Below, piece by piece: positions 18,234 through 28,100 of a stretch of DNA of 64,000 bases (positions are counted from its first letter, which is position 1; each line of letters starts with the position of its first letter). The DNA is from Solimonas sp. Its GTDB lineage: Bacteria > Pseudomonadota > Gammaproteobacteria > Nevskiales > Nevskiaceae. A program made the position numbers and the translations under genes. Location: assembly GCA_030149365.1 (NCBI GenBank), contig JASBRP010000018.1, positions 1 through 64,000 of the forward strand. Direction: 5' to 3'. Under the pieces are notes generated by a model, which was not told the origin of the DNA, did no database searches, and saw nothing but the letters and a program-made list of their open reading frames with translations.

Positions 18234-19220
18234 CTACAGGGCGTCGCGATAGCTGCCCGGGGTGCTGTCGGTCCAGCGCCGGAAGGCCCGGTTGAAGGCG
18301 CTCTGCTGCGAGAACCCCAGCAGGAAGGCGATATCCACCAGGGACAGCTCTGGGTCGCGCACGTAGCCCAGGGCCAGGTCGCGCCGCATGTCGTCCAGCG
18401 CCGCCTTGAAGTGCGTGCCGCGCTGCAGCAGGCGCCGCTGCAGGGTCCGGCCGGAGATGTTCAGGGCCGCCGCCACATCCTCCATCTCCGGTACCGCCTG
18501 CGGCAGCAGCCGCCCGATGGCGGCGCGCAGCTGCACCACGAAGGGGTCGGCCTCCAGCCCCAGCTCCCGCGCCAGGCGCTCCGCCCGGGCCTCCATCATC
18601 TGGCGCAACTCCGGGTCGGCCTGGGGCAGCGGCCTGTCGAGCAGGCCGTTGTGGATCGACAGGCTGAAGCAGGGGGCGTCGAACGCCAGCCGGCACTGGA
18701 ACACCCGCTGGTACTCGTCCAGCAGCGGCGGCTGGGGGAAGGGAAAGCTGACGTCCACCGGGCGGAACTGCTGGCCGAAGACCCAGCGGGCAAAACTCAG
18801 CATCGAGCCGGCCAGGCATTCCCCGGCCGGCCGCGTCCGCAGCCCCGGCAGCGGCGGCAGCGACTCGCGCAGGCGCAGCAGGCCCCCGCCCTCCTCGTAG
18901 TCCACCTCCGCCCCCGGCATCACCAGCTGGTGCCAGCGCTGGTGCGCCTCGATCACCTGCCGGCTGGTGCCGCAGCTCATCATGATGTAGCCCAGCACCC
19001 CGTAGTGCGCCGGCCGCACCTGCTCGCCAGCATGCAGCCCCAGGAAGGGGTCGCCGGTCAGCTCGATGGCCGTTTCCAGCGCCGCGTTGAAACGCAGCCG
19101 CGAGACCCAGCGATCCGGGTCGGCCAGCGCCGCCTCCGGCACGTCCAGCGCCGCCAGCACCGGCGCCAGCGGCTGGCCGCGGGCCTGCAGCCAGTCGGTC
19201 AGGACGCGGCAATAGGCCAT
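18234..19220 (-). CDS. AraC family regulator, arabinose-binding-type N-terminus
   Basis: A 328-residue regulator. The long N-terminal domain (residues 1-230, including YGVLGYIMMSCGTSRQVIEA) is the OruR/arabinose-operon-type sensing domain, and the C-terminal part has the two HTH motifs VPEMEDVAAALNISGRTLQRRL and LSLVDIAFLLGFSQQSAFNRAFRRWT. I chose ATG at 19220; an earlier frame extension to 19355 would run through the divergent promoter. It is divergent from the ACAD operon at 19361, and 10-bp direct repeats 22 bp apart lie between them. Probably an activator of that operon. Confidence 0.92.
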   Translation of the reverse strand: MAYCRVLTDWLQARGQPLAPVLAALDVPEAALADPDRWVSRLRFNAALETAIELTGDPFLGLHAGEQVRPAHYGVLGYIMMSCGTSRQVIEAHQRWHQLVMPGAEVDYEEGGGLLRLRESLPPLPGLRTRPAGECLAGSMLSFARWVFGQQFRPVDVSFPFPQPPLLDEYQRVFQCRLAFDAPCFSLSIHNGLLDRPLPQADPELRQMMEARAERLARELGLEADPFVVQLRAAIGRLLPQAVPEMEDVAAALNISGRTLQRRLLQRGTHFKAALDDMRRDLALGYVRDPELSLVDIAFLLGFSQQSAFNRAFRRWTDSTPGSYRDAL

Positions 19221-19268
19221 GCTCAGCCTGGGGGTTTCCGGGGGAAGGATCACGGCGCTTGGTGGTCT

Positions 19269-19300
19269 GCGGTCAATCGGTTGGCGTCCAGCGGTCAATC
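19269..19300. promoter_or_regulatory. Candidate AraC operator, two direct repeats
   Basis: GCGGTCAATC occurs at 19269-19278 and again at 19291-19300, 22 bp apart and on the same face of the helix. The pair lies between the divergent AraC gene and the acyl-CoA dehydrogenase gene. Two direct half-sites about 21-22 bp apart is the usual arrangement for AraC-type regulators. Confidence 0.65.
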
Positions 19301-19360
19301 TTACGGAAAGCGCGGGCGGAACAATGCCGTTCGTCCCTCTTTCGACCCGAGACACCCGAT

Positions 19361-20500
19361 ATGCAGCGCAAGCCGCTCGATGCAGAGATGGAGTTATTCC
19401 GTGACTCCGCGCGCAAGTTCTTCCAGACCGAGATCCGCCCGCACAGCGAACGCTGGCGCGAGGCCGGTATCGTCGACCGCGAGGCCTTCCTCAAGGCCGG
19501 CGAGGCGGGCTACCTGTGCATGTGGGCCGACGAGAAGGACGGCGGCCTGGGCCTCAAGGACTTCCGCTACGAGCAGATCCTGATCGAGGAAAACGTGGTG
19601 CACGGCGACCCCGGCTTCTTCATGACCGTGCACAACCGCCTGATCGCCCCCTACATCGGCACGTTCGGCACCGAGGAGCAGAAGCAGAAGTACTTCCCCG
19701 GCATCATCAGCGGCAAGACCATCCTGGCCGTGGCCATGACCGAGCCGGACGCCGGTTCCGACATCGCCGCCACCAAGACCCGCGCCGAGGACAAGGGCGA
19801 CCACTGGCTGCTCAACGGCTCCAAGACCTACATCTCCAACGGCATCCTGGCCGACCTGGTGATCGTCGCCGCCAAGACCCATCCAGAAAACCCGCACGCC
19901 ATGACCCTGTTCCTGGTCGAGCGCGGCATGGAGGGCTTCGAGCGCGGCCGCAACCTGAAGAAGATGGGCCTAAAGTCGCAGGACACCGCCGAGCTGTTCT
20001 TCCGCGACGTGAAGATCCCCAAGACCCACGTGCTGGGCCAGGTCAACAAGGGCTTCTACCACCTGATGCACGCCCTGGCCGAGGAGCGCCTGCTCTCCGC
20101 CACCGGCAACGTCGTCGCCGCGCGCGCCGCGGTGGACGTCACCCGCGAGTTCGTGCGCAACCGCAAGGTCTTCGGCAAGCCCCTGTCCAAGATGCAGAAC
20201 ACGCGCTTCAAGCTGGCCGCGCTGGACACCGAGATCGAGGTCGCACAGAGCTTCATCGACCGCTGTATCGAGGTCCACAACGAGGGCCAGTTGAGCCCCG
20301 AGGACGCCGCCCGCGCCAAGCTCTTCGCCAGCGAAGTCTACGGCCGCGCCGTGGACGAGGGCGTGCAGTTGCACGGCGGCGCCGGCTACATGGACGAATA
20401 CCCGATCTGCCGCATGTACCAGGACGAGCGCATCAACCGGATTTTTGCCGGCACCTCTGAGATCATGAAGGAAATCATCGCCCGCTCGATCCTCGACTGA
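19361..20500 (+). CDS. Acyl-CoA dehydrogenase
   Basis: A 379-residue FAD enzyme of the acyl-CoA dehydrogenase family, which introduces an alpha-beta double bond into acyl-CoA. The signature TEPDAGSDIAATKT is at about 127-140, and the C-terminal QLHGGAGYMDEYPICRMYQ and INRIFAGTSEIMKEI blocks are typical. The position of the catalytic Glu of medium-chain enzymes (IYEGT) reads IFAGT here, while AEERL near residue 240 has the Glu used by long-chain and isovaleryl-CoA enzymes. Start ATG at 19361. First in an operon with the nitronate monooxygenase (17 bp gap). Confidence 0.93.
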   Translation: MQRKPLDAEMELFRDSARKFFQTEIRPHSERWREAGIVDREAFLKAGEAGYLCMWADEKDGGLGLKDFRYEQILIEENVVHGDPGFFMTVHNRLIAPYIGTFGTEEQKQKYFPGIISGKTILAVAMTEPDAGSDIAATKTRAEDKGDHWLLNGSKTYISNGILADLVIVAAKTHPENPHAMTLFLVERGMEGFERGRNLKKMGLKSQDTAELFFRDVKIPKTHVLGQVNKGFYHLMHALAEERLLSATGNVVAARAAVDVTREFVRNRKVFGKPLSKMQNTRFKLAALDTEIEVAQSFIDRCIEVHNEGQLSPEDAARAKLFASEVYGRAVDEGVQLHGGAGYMDEYPICRMYQDERINRIFAGTSEIMKEIIARSILD

Positions 20501-20516
20501 ACAAGGTAGAACTCCC

Positions 20517-21449
20517 ATGCGCATGCCCGAATCCTGGAAAGGCCGCGTCCGCGTCCCCGCCATCGCCGCCCCGATGTTCCTGGTGTCCAATCCGAAGCTG
20601 GTCGCCGCCTGCTGCAAGGGCGGCGTGGTCGGCACCTTCCCGGCCCTCAACCAGCGCAGCACCGCCGGCTTCGTCGAGTGGCTGGACGAACTGAAGTCCC
20701 TGCTCGGCCCGCAGGACGCGCCTTACGGCGTGAACCTGGTGGTGCACAAGACCAACCCCCGCCTGCAGGCCGACCTGGCCGAGGTGGTAAAGCACCAGGT
20801 GCCGCTGGTGATCACCTCGCTGGGCGCCGCCGCCGAGGTGGTGGACGCCGTGCACAGCTACGGCGGCCTGGTGTTCCATGACGTCATCAGCCTGCGCCAT
20901 GCCGAGAAGGCCGCCCAGGCCGGCGTGGACGGCCTGATCCCGGTGGCCGCCGGAGCCGGCGGCCACGCCGGCACCCTCAACCCCTTCGCCCTGGTGCCGG
21001 AAATCCGCGCCATGTTCCCCGGCTACATCGCCCTGTCCGGCTGCATCGGCAGCGGCGCCGGCATCGCCGCCGCGCAGGCCCTGGGCGCGGACTTCGGCTA
21101 CCTCGGTACACGCTTCATCGGCACCCAGGAAGCCGAGGCCCCGGCCGCCTACAAGCAGATGCTGCTCGACACCCGCGCCGCCGACATTGTCTACACCCCT
21201 CACATCAGCGGCGTGCCGGCCAACTTCCTGCGTCCCTCCATCGTCCGCGCCGGCATGGACCCGGACCACCTCCAGCCGAAGACCGAGGTGGACTTCGGTA
21301 CCGAGCTATCCGCCGGCAAGGCCTGGAAGGACATCTGGTCCGCTGGCCAGGGCACCGGCTCCATCACCGACCTGCCGCCGGCCGGCGAGCTCTGCGAGCG
21401 CCTGGTGCAGGAGTACCGCGACACCTGCAGGCGCCTGGGCAGCGCTTGA
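20517..21449 (+). CDS. Nitronate monooxygenase family flavoprotein
   Basis: A 310-residue FMN enzyme of the nitronate monooxygenase (2-nitropropane dioxygenase) family, a TIM barrel. Visible blocks are the N-terminal PAIAAPMF, the GGHAGTLNPF catalytic-His loop near residue 152, and the FMN phosphate region SGCIGSGAGIAAAQALGADFGYLGTRF. Homologues next to acyl-CoA dehydrogenases are often described as enoyl or CoA-related reductases, so the native substrate may not be a nitronate. AAGGTAG lies before the ATG at 20517; a second ATG is two codons later. The gene follows ACAD and overlaps the DUF2236 gene. Confidence 0.85.
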   Translation: MRMPESWKGRVRVPAIAAPMFLVSNPKLVAACCKGGVVGTFPALNQRSTAGFVEWLDELKSLLGPQDAPYGVNLVVHKTNPRLQADLAEVVKHQVPLVITSLGAAAEVVDAVHSYGGLVFHDVISLRHAEKAAQAGVDGLIPVAAGAGGHAGTLNPFALVPEIRAMFPGYIALSGCIGSGAGIAAAQALGADFGYLGTRFIGTQEAEAPAAYKQMLLDTRAADIVYTPHISGVPANFLRPSIVRAGMDPDHLQPKTEVDFGTELSAGKAWKDIWSAGQGTGSITDLPPAGELCERLVQEYRDTCRRLGSA

Positions 21450-21451
21450 GC

Positions 21452-22321
21452 ATGGACGGCGACAGCCCGGTGCGCGCGGCGCCGCTGCAGATGCAGTGGC
21501 CCGCGCCGCTGACGCCGCGCGAGTGGGACCGCCGCTTCCCCGGTATCCTCGACGGCCTGGGCCTGATGGCCGGCGGTGCCAACGTCATCCTGCAGCTGTC
21601 GCGTCTGCCGGTGGGCCGCGGCGTGCTGGAGAGCCGCGTCGAGAGCGGCAACATCTTCCGCCACCCGTTCAAGCGCTTCCGCACCACTGTCACCTACCTC
21701 GCCGTGGCCCTGCTCGGCAACACCGCCGAGAAGCTGGCCTACCGCCAGGCCGTGAACCGGCAACATGCCCAGGTCCATTCCACCGCCGAATCGCCGGTGG
21801 CCTACAAGGCCTTCGACCCGAACCTGCAGCTCTGGGTGGCCGCCTGCATCTACTGGGGCTTCGCCGATGCCCACACGAAGCTGCACGGCCCGATGACGCC
21901 CGAACAGGCTGCCGAGTTCTACCGCCTGGCCGAGCCCATCGGCACCACGCTGCAGGTGCGCCCCGGCATGTGGCCGGCCGATCTGGACGCCTTTACGCGC
22001 TACTGGGAAGAGGGCCTGCAGACGCTGGAGATGGACGAGCCCGTGCGGCGCTACCTGACCGACATCGCCGACCGCAAATTCCTGCCGCCGGCGCTGGGCG
22101 GTGGCCGCGGCCGCTTCATGACCACCGGCTTCCTGCCGCCTGCCCTGCGCGAACTGATGCGCTTCCCCTGGAGCCCTTCGCACCAGCAGGGCTTCGAGCA
22201 TCGGCTGGCGAGCATGGCGCGCTTCAACCGCCGCCTGCCCCGCGTCATCCGGCAGTTGCCCTACACGCTGGCCATGTGGGACCTGCGGCGGCGCATGCGC
22301 AGGGGCCTGCCGCTGGTCTGA
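21452..22321 (+). CDS. DUF2236 oxygenase-like protein (MpaB/latex-oxygenase family)
   Basis: A 289-residue helical protein of the DUF2236 (ER-bound oxygenase mpaB / latex-clearing protein) family, recognised from RRFRTTVTYL, NRQHAQVHS, YKAFDPNLQLWVAAC and the C-terminal LRFPW and basic region. Members bind heme b through a His and oxidise hydrophobic substrates. The ATG at 21452 is used; a TTG at 21446 would overlap the previous stop. Downstream of ACAD and the nitronate monooxygenase, it suggests a three-step oxidative module under AraC control. No signal peptide is seen. Confidence 0.82.
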   Translation: MDGDSPVRAAPLQMQWPAPLTPREWDRRFPGILDGLGLMAGGANVILQLSRLPVGRGVLESRVESGNIFRHPFKRFRTTVTYLAVALLGNTAEKLAYRQAVNRQHAQVHSTAESPVAYKAFDPNLQLWVAACIYWGFADAHTKLHGPMTPEQAAEFYRLAEPIGTTLQVRPGMWPADLDAFTRYWEEGLQTLEMDEPVRRYLTDIADRKFLPPALGGGRGRFMTTGFLPPALRELMRFPWSPSHQQGFEHRLASMARFNRRLPRVIRQLPYTLAMWDLRRRMRRGLPLV

Positions 22322-22346
22322 GTACCCTAGGGAAGCTCTGAGTTTA

Positions 22347-22460
22347 GTTGCCGTTCGCCCTGAGCCTGTCGAAGGGTGGGCGGCAACTCATTGACGGACC
22401 CGGCAGGAAATCGGCCCATGCTTCGATCCTTCGACAAGCTCAGGACTTCAGCTCGAACGG
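22347..22460. repeat. Pair of inverted REP-like elements
   Basis: A REP-like unit beginning CCGTTCGCCCTGAGCCTGTC (22351-22370) is followed by its inverted relative ending in CGAACGG at 22460. The first unit sits in a GTTGCC...GGCAAC stem (22347-22387). Related units occur at 29177-29217 and, partly, at 4392-4415. This is a known class of intergenic repeat in Gram-negative bacteria. Confidence 0.75.
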
Positions 22461-22496
22461 ACCTCTTCAGAGCTTTCCTCACTCCCACAAAAAACC

Positions 22497-24113
22497 TCAA
22501 CCCGGCGCCGGCTGCCACTGCTTCAGCAGCTTGAACACCTGCCCCGCCTTGGTCCCCATCATCGCCGCCGTGGTCATCACGCCGCCCAGCAGCGCGCCAC
22601 CGACACCGGCCGTGACCACGTCCTGCCCGGTGAGATAGAGCCCCTTCACTGGCGTCACCGGGTGCAGCCACTTCTGCTCGAAGCGGCGCAGGTCATGATC
22701 CAGCCCGTAGATCTCGCCGCGGTCGTACATGCCGAAGTACTCGGTGGACAGCGGCGTGGAGAGCTCCACGTAGTCCAGCTTGCCACGCAACTGCGGCATC
22801 TGCCGGTACAGGCCCTCCAGTAGCCGCTCGGTGAACCCGGCCTTGAGCACCTCGTAATCGGCGCCGCGCTGGTTCCAGGTTTCCTTGGCCCAGGGCTCGA
22901 ACCACTCGTAGCGGCCCAGGGTGATGACCTCCACCGTGCTCTTGCCCGGGTAGTTCTTGTCCCAGTCCGGGTCCTTGGCCGAGGGAAACGAGATGTACAG
23001 CATCGGCAGCGTGCCATGCGGGTCGGCCATGAAGCGTTCCACGTTGCCCTCGTGGTCCGCGTCCGGGTAGACCCAGAGATTGGTGCGCGGCAGCCCCAGC
23101 TCCTGCGCGCTGCCCTTGAAGCCGGCATAGATGCACAGATGCCCCGAGGACGGCTTCACCTCACGCAGCTTCTGGGGATAGCCGTGGCGCTCACGCTCCG
23201 CCTGCGGCAGCAGGCGCTCGAAGGTCAGGCGGGCGCCGGCGCTGCTGACCACCGACATCGCCTGGATGCGACTGCCGTCCTCCATCTCCACGCCGCTGAC
23301 GCGCCCGCCCTCCAGCAGCAATTGTTTCACACGGGCATAGGTGAAGACCTCGCCACCGCCGGCACGGATCACCGGCACGATCGTATCGGCGATCTTCCAG
23401 GAGCCACCCACCGGGTAGTTGCCGCCGGCAAAGTAATGCTTGGTGACCGCAGCATGCATGATGAAGGCAGCATCGCGCGGCGGCAGGCCGTAGTCGCCCC
23501 ACTGCCCGGTCAGCACCGCGATCAGTTCCTGGTCCTGCGTCAGCCCCTCCAGCACCTCGCGCGTGCTCATGAAGCATTCGCGCGGCACCCGCAGCGGGCG
23601 GACCTTCTCGTAGAGCCGCGCCAGCCGTGGCGGCATCGCCTGCCCGGCGAAATAGGCCTGCATGCTGCGGCTGACCTTGGCCACCAGGGCGAAGTAGCGG
23701 TCGATCGCCTCCACCTCGCCGGGAAAGTGGCGCTTGAGCTCCGCCATCAGGTTCTCGCGGCCAGCGACGAAGTCGTAGTGCTTGCCACCAATGATGATGC
23801 GGTCGTAGACCGCGTCCATCGGCGCCCATTGCAGCTGGCCGTCGGAAATCACGTCGAAGATGCGGCGTAGCGGCGCATGCGGCTTGTGCACCTCGCCGAT
23901 GTAATGCACACCCACGTCCCACTCGTAGCCTTCGCGCTCGTAAGAATGCGTGAAGCCGCCGGCGGTGTAGTGCTGTTCCAGCACGCAGACCTTGCGGCCC
24001 AGCCGGGTCAGCAGCGCGGCGCAGCACAGCCCGCCGATGCCCGAGCCGATCACGATGACGTCGTACTGCTCCGCCGCACGGCCGGGCCGGTAGCGCCTGC
24101 CTGTTCTTTTCAT
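22497..24113 (-). CDS. FAD-dependent oxidoreductase, retinol saturase/phytoene desaturase-like
   Basis: A 538-residue flavoprotein. The dinucleotide fold GSGIGGLCCA is at residues 23-32, with the following CVLEQHYTAGGFTH ADP-ribose-binding loop; the C-terminal FAD motif is PVKGLYLTGQDVVTAGVGGAL. The overall pattern fits the CrtI / all-trans-retinol 13,14-reductase group, enzymes that reduce or isomerise polyene or steroid-like substrates. No carotenoid genes are nearby, so a retinol-saturase-like role on another lipid is possible. The ATG at 24113 follows an AAGGGG site; the longer frame upstream is not needed. Confidence 0.85.
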   Translation of the reverse strand: MKRTGRRYRPGRAAEQYDVIVIGSGIGGLCCAALLTRLGRKVCVLEQHYTAGGFTHSYEREGYEWDVGVHYIGEVHKPHAPLRRIFDVISDGQLQWAPMDAVYDRIIIGGKHYDFVAGRENLMAELKRHFPGEVEAIDRYFALVAKVSRSMQAYFAGQAMPPRLARLYEKVRPLRVPRECFMSTREVLEGLTQDQELIAVLTGQWGDYGLPPRDAAFIMHAAVTKHYFAGGNYPVGGSWKIADTIVPVIRAGGGEVFTYARVKQLLLEGGRVSGVEMEDGSRIQAMSVVSSAGARLTFERLLPQAERERHGYPQKLREVKPSSGHLCIYAGFKGSAQELGLPRTNLWVYPDADHEGNVERFMADPHGTLPMLYISFPSAKDPDWDKNYPGKSTVEVITLGRYEWFEPWAKETWNQRGADYEVLKAGFTERLLEGLYRQMPQLRGKLDYVELSTPLSTEYFGMYDRGEIYGLDHDLRRFEQKWLHPVTPVKGLYLTGQDVVTAGVGGALLGGVMTTAAMMGTKAGQVFKLLKQWQPAPG

Positions 24114-24212
24114 GGTTGCCCCTTCTCCTGACGCCTTATAGCGCGCGCAGGCCGGTCTGGCCATGGCGTCCGCGACAGTCCGAAAGCCCGAACCGTCTTG
24201 GACCTTCAGGCC

Positions 24213-24950
24213 CTAAGGGGCGGCAGGACTGCGCCGGGCAATGAAGCGCAGGTTGGCGCGCAGGGACGGATAGAAGAACACCGGGGAAAACCCGGCCTTT
24301 TCGAACAGGCTGCGGATGTTCTTGCGGTTGAAGATCGACACATGCGACAGCGGCCGCATCTCGCTCCAATTCAGGATCTTCTTGTGGTTGACCTTGAAAT
24401 GGCCGGAGTCCGGTGTGGAGAACAACAGCACCGCATCCGGTGTGCAGACCGTGTCGAGCGCCTTCATGAAACTCTTGAGGTCCGAGATGTGCTCGATCAC
24501 CTCGGAGCAATGCACCACGTCGAACTTGATGCCCCGCTGGGCGAACTCTTCCAGGGTCTCGTTGAAGAACTGGCACTGGGGAAACATGTCCCGGGCGATC
24601 GTAACCACCCCCGTACTCAATTCCACACCATAGGCATCGAAGCCATTACGCCGGGCCGCCTCCACCATGCTGCCGAGATGGCAGCCGATATCGAGGAATT
24701 TCTTGCCCTTCGCCATCATCAATAGCGGTGCGATCTTGAACCGATACCGCCAGACCTTGCGGCGCGCCTTGGGCAGGCGGGGCTGCAGGTCATAATCTTG
24801 GTAGAAATCCCGCAACTGCTCGGCCGTAGGCAGGGGGTCGATCCGGATCAATTGGCAATCCGGGCACTCCACGAAGCGGGATTCTCCCTTCAACCCCAGG
24901 ATGGTCCCCGAGACGGCATCGCAATTCGGGCAATTCAGGAAATCGCTCAT
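24213..24950 (-). CDS. Class I SAM methyltransferase with zinc-ribbon N-terminus
   Basis: A 245-residue protein. Residues 7-32 hold a four-Cys zinc-ribbon-like pattern (CPNC and CPDC), and the SAM motif I KFLDIGCHLG lies near residue 85, followed by a VHCSEVIEHI motif typical of methyltransferase type 11/12. Its target is unknown; sugar- and O-antigen-like methyltransferases share this layout. I chose ATG 24950, which has GGGACC upstream; the next upstream ATG (24983) lies inside a TATAAT box. Single-gene unit, 99 bp upstream of the flavoprotein gene end and in the same direction. Confidence 0.8.
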   Translation of the reverse strand: MSDFLNCPNCDAVSGTILGLKGESRFVECPDCQLIRIDPLPTAEQLRDFYQDYDLQPRLPKARRKVWRYRFKIAPLLMMAKGKKFLDIGCHLGSMVEAARRNGFDAYGVELSTGVVTIARDMFPQCQFFNETLEEFAQRGIKFDVVHCSEVIEHISDLKSFMKALDTVCTPDAVLLFSTPDSGHFKVNHKKILNWSEMRPLSHVSIFNRKNIRSLFEKAGFSPVFFYPSLRANLRFIARRSPAAP

Positions 24951-24981
24951 CGGTCCCGGCCAACGGTGTGGGTGAATGTTC

Positions 24982-24987
24982 ATTATA
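24982..24987 (-). promoter_or_regulatory. TATAAT -10 box of methyltransferase gene
   Basis: A perfect TATAAT on the minus strand, 31 bases before the chosen start codon. The -35 region is poor (a CTTGTG-like hexamer), so this is a possible promoter with a short leader. Confidence 0.5.
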
Positions 24988-25167
24988 GCCAATCCCTCGC
25001 ATCCACAAGCCACCTTTCTGAATGCTCACCTCCTTGAGCAGGGGCGGCATATCCAAGGGCGGAACAGTCCAGCGCCCGCCGCAGACTTTTCATGGATCTG
25101 CCATCTGCGCGCAATGCAAAGCCCATATATCTCAGGGCTCTACTCTCATCAAACCCAGGGACACGAC

Positions 25168-28100
25168 ATGAAATCGTGGTTAAGACTGGCCTGCGCCCTT
25201 TCGGTCGCAGGTAGCCTCTCCGCTTGCTCCGACACGGACGACAAGGGTCCGGAAGGCACCCCCCGCCCGCTCGAGCTGACGATCCTCCACATCAACGATC
25301 ATCACTCCAACCTCGACAGCAAGGCCAAGACGCTCAAGCTGAAGAACGCGGCAGGCACGCGCGTGGACGTGTCCGTGGATTTCGGCGGCTTCCCCCGCGT
25401 GACCAAGGCCATCGAGGAACTGGCGGCCGCCTCGCCCAACGTGCTCAAGCTACACGCTGGCGACGCCCTGACCGGCACCCTGTACTTCAACCGCGCGGGC
25501 GCCGCCGGTGAAGCCGACGCCGCCATGATGAACACCGTCTGCTTCGACGCCATGACGGTGGGCAACCATGAATTCGACAAGGGCGATGCCGGTCTCAAGA
25601 CTTTCATCGACCTGCTGCATGCCGGCAGCTGCAAGACGCCGGTGATCAGCGCCAACGTCCAGTTCGGCGCCAGCTCCCCGCTGAAGTCCACTGGCCAGGT
25701 CCTGCCCTCCGTGGTGCTGACCCGCGACGACCAGAAGATCGGCATCGTCGGCCTGACCATCGCCGCCAAGACCAAGCAGTCGTCCAGCCCCAACGTGGAC
25801 ACGCTCTTCGAGGATGAGGCCACCGCCGCACAGCGCGAGATCGACGCCCTGCGCAAGCAGGGCATCGACAAGATCATCGTCATGAGCCATATCGGCTACG
25901 AGAACGATCGCGCGCTGATCCCGAAGCTCTCCGGCGTCGACGTCGTGGTCGGCGGCGACTCCCACACCCTGCTGGGTCCGGACAGCCTGGCCGAATACGG
26001 CGTGGGCACCCCGGCCGGCCCCTATGGCGCCGAGCTGATCAACAAGGACGGCCAGAAGACCTGCCTCGTGCAGGCCTGGGAATACTCCCAGGTCGTGGGT
26101 GAGCTGAAGGTCAGCTTCGACGCCCGCGGCCAGGTCACGGCCTGCAACGGCAAGCCGCATGTCCTGATGGGTGAGCTGAGCACCGCCAAGGCCTTCTCCG
26201 ACGCCGACCTCACAGCCTTCCAGGCCGACGTGGGGGCTTCCGGCCTGCTGCGCATCACCAATCCCTCGGCCGCCGCTGCGGCCAAGCTGAAACCGTTCAA
26301 GGACAAGGTGGACGTCTTCAAGGCCCAGGTCGTGGCCGTGGCTCCGACCGAGCTCTGCAGCCGCCGCGTCCCCGGCGGCCCTGGCTCGGCCGACTACGGC
26401 CGCTCCGGCGTGGACTGCAACGCCCTGGGCAGCGTCGACCTGCGCGGCGGCGACATCCAGCAGATCGTCGCCCAGGCCTACGTGGACATCGCCAACGCCC
26501 AGTACGGCGGCGCCGACATCTCCCTGCAGAGCGGCGGCGGCGTGCGTATCCCCCTGAAGGGCGACGTCACGGCTGCCAACGTCATCGAGGTCCTGCCCTT
26601 CGGCAACATGCTGTACCGCCTCGACATCACCGGCGCCGAGGCCAAGAGCATGATCGAAGACGGCCTGCACACCGTCTTCGGAGGCGCCACCGTCAATACC
26701 GGTGCCTATCCGTACACCGGCGGCCTGCGCTTCGACGTCACCAGCACCGCGCCACGCGGCCAGCGCGCCAGCAACGTCGAGTACTTCGACCGCGAAAGCA
26801 AGACCTGGAAGGCGCTGGACCTGGCCAAGACCTACAAGCTCTTCGTACTGAGCTTCAACGCCACCGGCGGCGACGGCTACACCACCCTGCGCGACATCCC
26901 CGCCGCCCGTCGCAGCGACATCGGCGTGCTCGATGCCGACGTGTTCCAGACCTGGATCGAAGGCCTGCCGAAGAACGGTGCCGGCCGCCCCGTCATCACC
27001 AAGCTGTCCACGGAGGTCTACAGCACCAAGTCCTTCAACAAGCCGGCCGAGGTCACGCCGACCTCCGTATCGCTGGAGCCGCTGGGCCGCTTCAGCGCCG
27101 GCCAGTTCGGCGTCAGCGCCGCGGAAATCCCGACCTTCGACGCCGCCAGCAAGCGCATCTTCGTCGTCAACGCCCAGAAGGGCACGATCGACGTGCTCGA
27201 CGGCAGCACCCCGGGACAGCCCACCTCCATCGGCGAGATCGACGCCAGCTCGATCACCCCGGGCGCCGAGATCAACAGCATCGCCAGCTTCAACGGCCTG
27301 CTCGCCATCGCCATCCAGGCCGACGACAAGACCGACCCGGGCTATGTCGCGATCTACCGCGCCAGCAACCTGGCCAAGCTGGGCCACGTCCAGGTCGGCG
27401 CCCTGCCGGACATGCTGACCTTCACGCCGGACGGCCTGACCGTGCTGGTAGCCAACGAGGGCGAGCCCAGCGACGACTACCAGACCGACCCGGAAGGCTC
27501 GATCAGCGTGATCGACGTGCGCGACCCCACCAACCCGGTGGCTCGCACCGCCGGCTTCGCCGCCTTCAATAACCAGAAGGCCGCCCTGATCGCCAGCGGC
27601 GTGCGCATCTTCGGCGCCAACAACCCCACCGTTGCCAAGGACCTGGAGCCGGAATACATCACGGTCTCCACCGACAGCAAGACGGCCTGGGTTTCGCTGC
27701 AGGAAGCCAACGCCTTCGCCAAGGTCGACATCGCCAGCGCCACGGTCACCAACATCATCCCGCTCGGCTACAAGGACCACGGCGTGGCCGGCAAGGGTCT
27801 GGATGCCAGTGACAAAGATGGCGCCATCAACATCAAGACTTGGCCAGGCGTGCGCGGCCTGTACATGCCGGATGCCATCGCCAGCTACAGCGTCGGCGGC
27901 CAAACCTATATTGTTTCCGCCAACGAAGGTGATTCCCGCGCCTGGTTCTCGGACGAGGATGCCTACTTCAATGGCGATGCCAGCAAGGGCTTCGTCGAAG
28001 AATTCCGCGTCAAGCATCTGATAAACAAAAAGGGCTTCGACGAGCGTGCTAGCGAAGGTGATCTTCCCCCGCAGTTGCGCCAGCTTGCCTTCGGCGGCCT

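Noticed and set aside
16246-18252. 668-codon plus-strand frame opposite the DUF1302 gene
   Set aside because: Antisense shadow of high-GC coding DNA; no recognisable motif, and the minus strand has a signal peptide, barrel end and terminator.
20517-21449. True nitronate-detoxifying enzyme
   Set aside because: Family match only; operon context with ACAD and DUF2236 points away from nitroalkane use, so I kept the generic family call.
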